Shown here: positions 5,431 through 9,274 of the stretch, in pieces
Position numbering within the stretch: position 1 is the stretch's first letter
How the letters are laid out: every line of letters begins with the position of its first letter
Assembly: GCA_047975325.1 (NCBI GenBank)
Contig: JBKEDF010000010.1
Location: 1 to 9,274 of the forward strand
DNA length: 9,274 bases
DNA from: JBKEDF01 sp047975325
GTDB taxonomy: Bacteria; Pseudomonadota; Alphaproteobacteria; Rhodobacterales; Rhodobacteraceae
Direction: 5' to 3'
The notes under the pieces: generated by a model
Databases searched by the model: none
Told to the model about the DNA's origin: nothing
Seen by the model: the letters and a program-made list of their open reading frames with translations, nothing else
Program-made: the position numbers and the translations under genes

Positions 5431-7779
5431 TTACAGTATGAAGTCGGTGGAGTAGATTTCGGACATCTTGACGTTAAGAATGGTGATCACATCATCGCTG
5501 CCTGCGTCGATAATGACGTTATTTCCGGCCTGGCGCATATGGTTCTGGCGCAAATCGCTGTAACTTGTGATGGAGCTTACACCGGAGAGGTCTATTTTTT
5601 CCCCGCCCCGGGTCGTTTCAAAATCCTCGATCGTGTCCCTGCCAAACTGGTTTGTGAAGACGAATATATCCGCTCCGTATCCCCCGTTCAGGACATCATT
5701 GGCCTTGCCGCTTTCCAGGGTGTCGTTTCCGCTCCCGCCGGAAAGGTAATCGCCCCGCATCTGATAGATTGCGCTTGACGGAGTCGTGGTCTGCCCCGAC
5801 CTTATGTAATCGTTCCCCTGATTTCCGTAGAGATAATCTCTTTTGGCAGAAGAAAAGTCCTGACCTCCGGTGATCTCATCATTTCCGAGCCCGCCATGGA
5901 GCCAGTCCCCACCGTTTGATCCGATGAGAGTGTCGTTTCCGTCGTCTCCGTAGACAGTGTCACGCCCATAGAAGTTTTCCAATTCGGCGCCGGAATAGAT
6001 AACGTCATCGCCAGCACCGCCCAGAATGACGTCATTATCTGCCCCGCCTTCTATTATGTCGTTGCCATTATTGCCATAAAGCGTGTCTTCTCCCGCCAAT
6101 CCCCTGATCCTGTCTGCGATACTTCCGGCTCTCTCCCCCGAAACATCGACATAATTGGAATCAATCAGGTCGTTCTCGGGTGATCCATCGATCCATCCGT
6201 TCGCGGCAGGAATATCTTCGACAGGAGGTAAAGACACACCACTACCTGGGGGAAAGAAGATATCTTCCGACGAATTATTCGGCGACGAAAAGGTTAGTTG
6301 CACCAATTCATATGCGCCCAGCGTTAATTCGAGGATACCATCCCCTTCCCCAATTCCATCCAGTTCGGTGAAAGGAATAACGTCTATCCTTCCATCAACG
6401 GCAGCATTTGTCGGGTTCTCACCATTTGACGGTCGCAATCGCAATGCCTCAAGCTCCATTCCGGTGTATAGAAATGCATCCAGCCCATCGATGGAATAGG
6501 TCACCTCATGGTCGACAACGGATGAGACATAGAGAACATATTTACCTGAACCGACGAAAGAAAAGCTGAGCCCCGACTCTTGCCCTGTCGTATCCGTTAC
6601 AACGTAATCATCTACTGACAGCTTCTGGTCACCATTCGCGTCCAGCAATTGGGTGCCGCGAAGTGACTTCGACATCATGTCGAAAAGAAGGCCCGTTGGT
6701 GTCAGATTGGTTTCCCCAAATCTGCTGAGTGTTCCCGATCCACCGTTGGCCCCCAGTGCCTGTGCAGTGTAGATCATCGCGTAATCCACACCTGCCGCAA
6801 TCATGTCGGCAAACATGCCCAGAACCAGGGGGAGCCGTTCAAAGCCGGTGATATTTGCATCATCACCGGATTGTTTGCCGTTTCGGGCTGCCCGAACATT
6901 CCACTCCGTGGTGATAAGGTCCAGTTGTCCTGCCGGTCCCACATCCCATCCGTTATTTATAAGCCTGTTCGCTCTCGTGCTTGCGACCCAGCCATTGTCA
7001 ATTACTTCCATTGGTGTGCTTCCGCGCGTCGGCTGATAGAAGTGGTCAACAACACCATCGACAAATGTCATGGTATTGTGGTCAATTCCGGCAAGAATCT
7101 CCCTGTTGTCAGATATGCCACTCTTGTCAATGTCGGTTGAACCTTGTTGTCCTGACTGAACCCATATTTGCGGTTCATAATTCGGATTAACGGCAGAAAT
7201 TGCATTTTCAACAATTTCCACGATCCTTCCCTGAAGGATACCAAATTCCTCTGCAGACCATCCCAATGGATTGGTTGATGCATTGTAAAGCATCCGGGAA
7301 TTGAACCATTCATTTCCAATTTCGATTGCGGCGATTTCAATATCCCCATGAACGCCTGAAACAAGATCGGTTACAAATTTTTCAATCTGCGCCTCTGCCT
7401 CTTCGGTTATATAGTCATTTTGCACCGAATTTTTATCAAAATATCGGAAAGTCGGAAGGACAATTATCGGCTTTATTGAGTTTTCCGATGCATAAGCAAT
7501 AAACTTATCAATTGGCTCAAACGAAGCTGTACTGGACTCCTTGAAAATATTCACATGGCGTGTGTTGTTGGGAGATGCAGGATCAAAGAATATCTCCGTC
7601 TGGCTCCCGCCAGGGTAACGAAGGTATTCCACGTCCAATTTTTCCAGGACTGATATGACCGGACTGTCATGATCTACAGTTTGTCCTCTATTTTCAAATA
7701 TTGTTCCAAAATGGGTTGACGATACCTGTTCGTTAAAAGTGTTTTCGTAATTTTCTACCTTTATATTTACGGTTTTCAT
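5431..7779 (-). CDS. Secreted RTX-repeat glycoside hydrolase (clan GH-A-like), predicted type I secretion substrate
   Basis: This 782-residue acidic protein starts at ATG 7777-7779 behind GGAGG (7 nt spacing). Residues about 1-370 look like a (beta/alpha)8 hydrolase of clan GH-A, near GH39/GH51/GH79. RYPGG lies at 54-58, IEIGNEW at 152-158 with Glu157 the likely acid/base, and LDLITTEWN at 286-294 with Glu292 the likely nucleophile. DANGDQKLSVDD at 380-391 is an EF-hand-like calcium loop. Residues about 400-497 look like the C-terminal beta domain of such enzymes, ending LGAYELVQLTF. Glycine/aspartate nonapeptide repeats of the GGxGxDxLx kind fill about 529-708. The last 75 residues (GADIFVF, FGRDTIEDF, EKIDLSG, ending STDFIL) match the tail of hemolysin-type proteins exported by type I secretion. 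There is no N-terminal signal peptide, as expected for that route. No ABC/HlyD exporter genes are in the window. Substrate unknown; a plant- or algal-type polysaccharide or an own exopolysaccharide is possible. Confidence 0.85.
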   Translation of the reverse strand: MKTVNIKVENYENTFNEQVSSTHFGTIFENRGQTVDHDSPVISVLEKLDVEYLRYPGGSQTEIFFDPASPNNTRHVNIFKESSTASFEPIDKFIAYASENSIKPIIVLPTFRYFDKNSVQNDYITEEAEAQIEKFVTDLVSGVHGDIEIAAIEIGNEWFNSRMLYNASTNPLGWSAEEFGILQGRIVEIVENAISAVNPNYEPQIWVQSGQQGSTDIDKSGISDNREILAGIDHNTMTFVDGVVDHFYQPTRGSTPMEVIDNGWVASTRANRLINNGWDVGPAGQLDLITTEWNVRAARNGKQSGDDANITGFERLPLVLGMFADMIAAGVDYAMIYTAQALGANGGSGTLSRFGETNLTPTGLLFDMMSKSLRGTQLLDANGDQKLSVDDYVVTDTTGQESGLSFSFVGSGKYVLYVSSVVDHEVTYSIDGLDAFLYTGMELEALRLRPSNGENPTNAAVDGRIDVIPFTELDGIGEGDGILELTLGAYELVQLTFSSPNNSSEDIFFPPGSGVSLPPVEDIPAANGWIDGSPENDLIDSNYVDVSGERAGSIADRIRGLAGEDTLYGNNGNDIIEGGADNDVILGGAGDDVIYSGAELENFYGRDTVYGDDGNDTLIGSNGGDWLHGGLGNDEITGGQDFSSAKRDYLYGNQGNDYIRSGQTTTPSSAIYQMRGDYLSGGSGNDTLESGKANDVLNGGYGADIFVFTNQFGRDTIEDFETTRGGEKIDLSGVSSITSYSDLRQNHMRQAGNNVIIDAGSDDVITILNVKMSEIYSTDFIL
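5656..6195 (-). repeat. RTX (hemolysin-type) calcium-binding repeat region of the glycosidase
   Basis: This codes for residues about 529-708 of the RTX protein. Repeats of the GGxGxDxLx form include GLAGEDTLY, GNNGNDIIE, GGADNDVIL, GGAGDDVIY, GDDGNDTLI, GSNGGDWLH, GGLGNDEIT, GNQGNDYIR, GGSGNDTLE and GKANDVLN. Several units are separated by longer loops (for example residues 597-607 and 661-678), a pattern often seen in Rhodobacteraceae RTX enzymes. Such repeats form a calcium-loaded parallel beta-roll after export, where calcium is high. The DNA copies have drifted, so the repeat is visible at protein rather than nucleotide level. Confidence 0.85.
6607..6642 (-). other. EF-hand/dockerin-like calcium loop within the glycosidase
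   Basis: Residues 380-391 read DANGDQKLSVDD, with acidic or polar ligands at loop positions 1, 3, 5 and 12 (Asp380, Asn382, Asp384, Asp391), as in EF-hand and dockerin loops. It lies at the junction between the catalytic barrel and the C-terminal beta domain, well before the RTX repeats, so it is a separate calcium site. Confidence 0.6.
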
Positions 7780-7786
7780 GGCGTCG

Positions 7787-7791
7787 CCTCC
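7787..7791 (-). promoter_or_regulatory. Ribosome binding site of the RTX glycosidase gene
   Basis: GGAGG on the minus strand lies 7 nt before the ATG at 7779. This near-consensus site fixes the start; no other in-frame ATG nearby has a comparable signal. Confidence 0.7.
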
Positions 7792-8158
7792 GTGTGATAC
7801 TGTTTATCGAAACGGCTGCAAGCTCTCCAAACTTTGTCCTGTCGCCGGCTTATCAGATTTATGATTTTTGCCGATGAACTTTTCGTAAATACCTTGCTGT
7901 TGAAATTATGAAATTTTATTTTTGACAGTATGATTTAATTAATACCTGAGACGAATTCTTGTTCTTTGTAACCTTCCATTTTATTTCTAATACGCTTTTT
8001 TTGTAATTGTACGAAGGAGAATTGTAATTTTGTGTTTTTTTGTGCAGGTTCGTTGACTTGCTGTTGACGACCTGCCCCTTGTGAGACCCCTCACCGCACT
8101 GTTGAGTATTCACGCTTTGGGGCAAACCCTCCGACTTTCAGTGGACCTGCTTCAGCGT
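7792..8158. other. AT-rich upstream region of the RTX glycosidase gene, no gene supported
   Basis: This 367-bp stretch separates the RTX gene from the mobile-element remnants. Positions 7901-8040 contain 34 G or C in 140 bases (24 percent), far below the flanking genes. It contains long T/A runs and TTGTAATT twice (8001-8008 and 8022-8029), 21 bp apart. A stem-loop lies at 8044-8075. A 69-codon minus-strand frame here (7916-8125) opens at a TTG with no ribosome binding site and is lysine/asparagine-rich purely from base composition, so it is not called. The RTX promoter must lie in this region or run into it, but no clear -35/-10 pair could be picked on the minus strand. Confidence 0.45.
8044..8075. 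repeat. Imperfect inverted repeat (stem-loop)
   Basis: GCAGGT at 8044-8049 pairs with ACCTGC at 8070-8075, and CG 8051-8052 with CG 8068-8069 around one bulged T. The loop is 15 nt. The T-run precedes rather than follows the stem on the plus strand, and A bases follow it on the minus strand, so it is not a Rho-independent terminator. It could be a subterminal hairpin of a decayed insertion sequence such as the adjacent IS200-type piece. Confidence 0.35.
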
Positions 8159-8164
8159 GATAGA

Positions 8165-8325
8165 ATCACACAATATGACGCCGGCAAGTACTGCGTCTTC
8201 TATCACCGCTACCACATCGTCTGATCGACGAAGTATCGCTACAAGGTGCTGGCTGGGGCGCTGCGGCTCAGGGTGCGTGACATTTGCCGCCAGGTCTATC
8301 GTGAGAACGGGGTCGATATCTTATC
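8165..8325 (+). pseudogene. tnpA: IS200/IS605-family TnpA transposase, N-terminal fragment with an internal stop
   Basis: The frame reads QYDAGKYCVFYHRYHIV, a TGA stop at 8222-8224, then STKYRYKVLAGALRLRVRDI and CRQVYRENGVDIL. This is the N-terminal part of an IS200-type TnpA (HUH single-strand transposase). In relatives the position of the stop is the tryptophan of the YHIVW-TKYR segment, so TGG became TGA. Homology stops after VDIL at about 8323, before the HUH motif and catalytic tyrosine, so the piece is dead. An IS630-family fragment starts immediately after the break. No start codon for this frame could be fixed. Confidence 0.7.
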
Positions 8326-8472
8326 CGCGACCGCCGCACAGCTGTGGATTATGCCCATATCCTGCGCGACTTGGCCGACATCCAGTTCCTGGATGCGGAA
8401 AAGACCATGCTGGTGCAAGACAACCTGAACACCCACCGCCCGGTCTCGCTCTGCGAGGTATTTGCACCCGCC
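8326..8472 (+). pseudogene. IS630-family transposase fragment (part of the DDE domain)
   Basis: In a frame different from the preceding TnpA piece, 8326-8472 encode RDRRTAVDYAHILRDLADIQ, then FLDAEKTMLVQDNLNTHRPV and SLCEVFAPA. The VQDNLNTH block followed by SLYExFPPA is the second-aspartate region of IS630-type DDE transposases. The rest of the domain (ERFEWHYTPKHGSW in relatives, with the last acidic residue) is missing: the sequence changes at about 8472. The N-terminal half is missing as well. It is a non-functional internal slice left by deletions at both ends. Confidence 0.72.
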
Positions 8473-8701
8473 AATACGGATTTATGTCTGGGACGGAATA
8501 GTCTGATTTGTAGGCAGCCCAACGCCGCCGGGAGATGCGAGCGCGTTTCTCACGTGATAGCCGCCGATAGTGCACATCCTGATCATCCATCCTGAATACC
8601 CCATGAACGTGTTCAGACCACTCCGCCATCAGCGCCCGACGTCTGTGCAACAGATTGGATCGTGCATAGGCCTGCTCCACTTCCGATCCGACCTTGTGAC
8701 C
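8473..8701 (-). pseudogene. C-terminal fragment of a P4-type tyrosine integrase
   Basis: Reading the minus strand from 8698, the frame gives HKVGSEVEQAYARSNLLHRR followed by RALMAEW (to about 8618). In P4-type prophage and island integrases the same segment (AH-VG-xVExAYxRSD, then RRxLMxxW) is the very C-terminus and carries the catalytic tyrosine, here the Y of QAYARS. Upstream the frame meets TGA at 8705-8707, where an IS3-family end begins, so the rest of the integrase has been lost. Downstream it runs on without a stop through an Arg-rich stretch into the IS630 fragment, and the exact junction (about 8473-8500) cannot be placed. It is evidence that an integrative element once lay here. 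Confidence 0.62.
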
Positions 8702-8896
8702 CGGTCATCCCCCCGGAAAGTAAGGGGCTTCAAAAGTAGAATTTTCTCGGCAAGATGCATGAGGAGATTTCGTATGAAGACCAGCAGATACACAGAAGCG
8801 CAGATCCTCGCGATCCTGCGGCAGGCCGAAGGCGGTGTGCCTGTGGCCGAGTTGTGCCAGGAGCACGGCATGAGCAGCACATCGTTTCAGCTATAG
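8702..8896 (+). mobile_element. Left end of an IS3-family insertion sequence (truncated)
   Basis: The segment between the integrase break (about 8700) and the truncated OrfA has the makings of an IS3-family left end: a short leader ending in a good ribosome binding site followed by orfA. TGACCCGGTCA at 8696-8706 is an 11-bp palindrome at the junction. The exact terminal inverted repeat cannot be set because the right end is outside the window or lost. The element is cut off within orfA at about 8887-8893 by the next insertion. Confidence 0.5.
8774..8896 (+). pseudogene. IS3-family OrfA, truncated after 40 codons
   Basis: ATG 8774 follows GAGGAG with 7-nt spacing. The protein starts MKTSRYTEAQILAILRQAEG and continues GVPVAELCQEHGMSSTSF, the helix-turn-helix of IS3-family (IS407-like group) OrfA, which binds the IS ends. 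In relatives it goes on FYKWR and reaches about 90 residues before the frameshift to OrfB. Here the sequence changes after TCGTTT and stops at TAG 8894-8896, giving a 40-residue stub. The break coincides with the left border of the IS630-family element that follows. Confidence 0.75.
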
Positions 8897-8928
8897 CCAA
8901 ACAATTTCAACGTGATTATATGGATTGC

Positions 8929-9274
8929 ATGACTTACAGCTCAGATTTTTGTTGCCATGTTTTATCGACCCGGGATCGGGAGTGTTTGAGCTTTCAGGAA
9001 ACGGCAGAGCGGTTTTCTGTTGGGATTGCCTCTGTGGTGTGATGGGTCAGGCAGCCGGAGCCGAAGGCTGGCCGCGACGGACGCCCCCGCAAGATCGACC
9101 TCGAGCGGCTTGCGCAGGACGTCCGTGAACGGCCAGATGATTATCAGATGGAACGCGCCGCGCGCTTTGGCGTGTCGCAAAATGCGATCTGTCAGGCCCT
9201 GAAAAAGCTTGCCCTGACACACAAAAAAAACGCCTGATCCATCCCAAGGCGGATGAGGCCCTGCGTGAGCGCTT
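8929..9274 (+). pseudogene. IS630-family transposase (first frame plus start of second frame), premature stop
   Basis: ATG 8929 opens MTYSSDFCCHVLSTRDRECL and then SFQETAERFSVGIASVV, the N-terminal helix-turn-helix of IS630-family transposases. A TGA at 9040-9042 follows (an Arg codon in relatives, probably CGA to TGA). The same frame continues WVRQPEPKAGRDGRPRKIDL, ERLAQDVRERPDDYQMERAA, RFGVSQNAICQALKKLALTH, KKNA and stops at TGA 9235-9237. After the A8 run at 9223-9230 the -1 frame carries the expected next segment, KRLIHPKADEALRER, to the window edge. So frame 1 and frame 2 would be joined by -1 slippage, as in many IS elements. The early TGA makes this copy probably inactive. Confidence 0.72.
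9223..9230 (+). other. A8 slippery run, candidate -1 frameshift site in the IS630-type transposase
   Basis: Eight consecutive A bases contain the A-AAA-AAA heptamer in the correct phase. Reading frame 0 ends 7 nt later at TGA (9235-9237), while the -1 frame continues with transposase-like sequence from CGC at 9231. Frameshifting between two ORFs at an A-run is established for several IS families, including IS630. Confidence 0.55.

Larger units (their letters stand above)
8891..9274 (+). mobile_element. IS630-family insertion sequence, left part (runs off the window)
   Basis: An IS630-type transposase 5' region starts soon after the IS3 OrfA stub and continues to the right edge. IS630 elements insert at TA; CTATAG at 8891-8896 contains such a TA exactly where the OrfA homology ends, so the left border is probably here. 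The terminal inverted repeat cannot be verified without the right end. This element is separate from the IS630 fragment at 8326-8472, which carries a downstream part of the gene. Confidence 0.55.

Noticed and set aside
5392..5778. 128-codon plus-strand ORF over the 3' end of the RTX gene
   Set aside because: It is antisense to the type I secretion tail and RTX repeats, and its content follows from the opposite strand.
7916..8125. 69-codon minus-strand ORF upstream of the RTX gene
   Set aside because: It starts at TTG without a ribosome binding site and its Lys/Asn/Ser content simply reflects AT-rich DNA.
8157..8501. 114-codon plus-strand ORF across the IS200 and IS630 pieces
   Set aside because: It is in the wrong frame for both transposase fragments, which are recognisable in the other two plus frames.
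1..9274. CRISPR arrays, tRNA or rRNA genes, toxin-antitoxin pairs, retrons
   Set aside because: No regularly spaced direct repeats, cloverleaf sequences or matching small gene pairs were seen on either strand.

Overview
The window looks like a chromosomal or megaplasmid segment of an alphaproteobacterium, most likely a marine Rhodobacteraceae (Roseobacter-group) species. The basis is the GC-rich coding sequence, the protein families present and their best remembered relatives; no search was run, so the assignment is an inference. No rRNA, tRNA or CRISPR array was found.

Left part (1-3200, minus strand): a tightly packed operon read right to left. It starts with a 48-residue ORF that has a good ribosome binding site and looks like a gutted Rossmann-fold dehydrogenase. 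Next come a single-chain fusion of the E1-alpha and E1-beta subunits of a 2-oxoacid dehydrogenase (730 aa) and, overlapping it by ATGA, a malonyl-transacylase-like acyltransferase that runs off the left edge. A divergent LysR-family regulator of GcvA type (3294-4229, plus) shares a 93-bp intergenic region with the operon, so it probably controls it. Together these suggest a small acyl-group-forming pathway: a 2-oxoacid is decarboxylated and an acyl or malonyl group is moved to a carrier protein. E2, E3 and carrier genes are not in the window.

Middle (4230-7800): a plus-strand gene for a divergent sulfotransferase-like protein that has lost the usual nucleotide-binding loop. It converges on a 782-aa minus-strand gene for a secreted-type glycoside hydrolase. 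That enzyme has a clan GH-A-like catalytic domain, an EF-hand-like calcium loop, a beta domain, RTX calcium-binding repeats and a C-terminal type I secretion region. It is clearly lower in GC than the E1 operon and is preceded by a very AT-rich upstream region (24 percent GC over 7901-8040), which suggests horizontal acquisition.

Right part (8130-9274): a graveyard of mobile-element pieces. In order these are an IS200-type TnpA fragment with a stop codon, an IS630-family DDE fragment, the C-terminal end of a P4-type tyrosine integrase on the minus strand, the left end and truncated OrfA of an IS3-family element, and the 5' part of another IS630-family transposase. The last has a premature TGA and an A8 run where a -1 frameshift would join its two frames. 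The pieces abut one another, which indicates repeated insertion and deletion beside the glycosidase gene.
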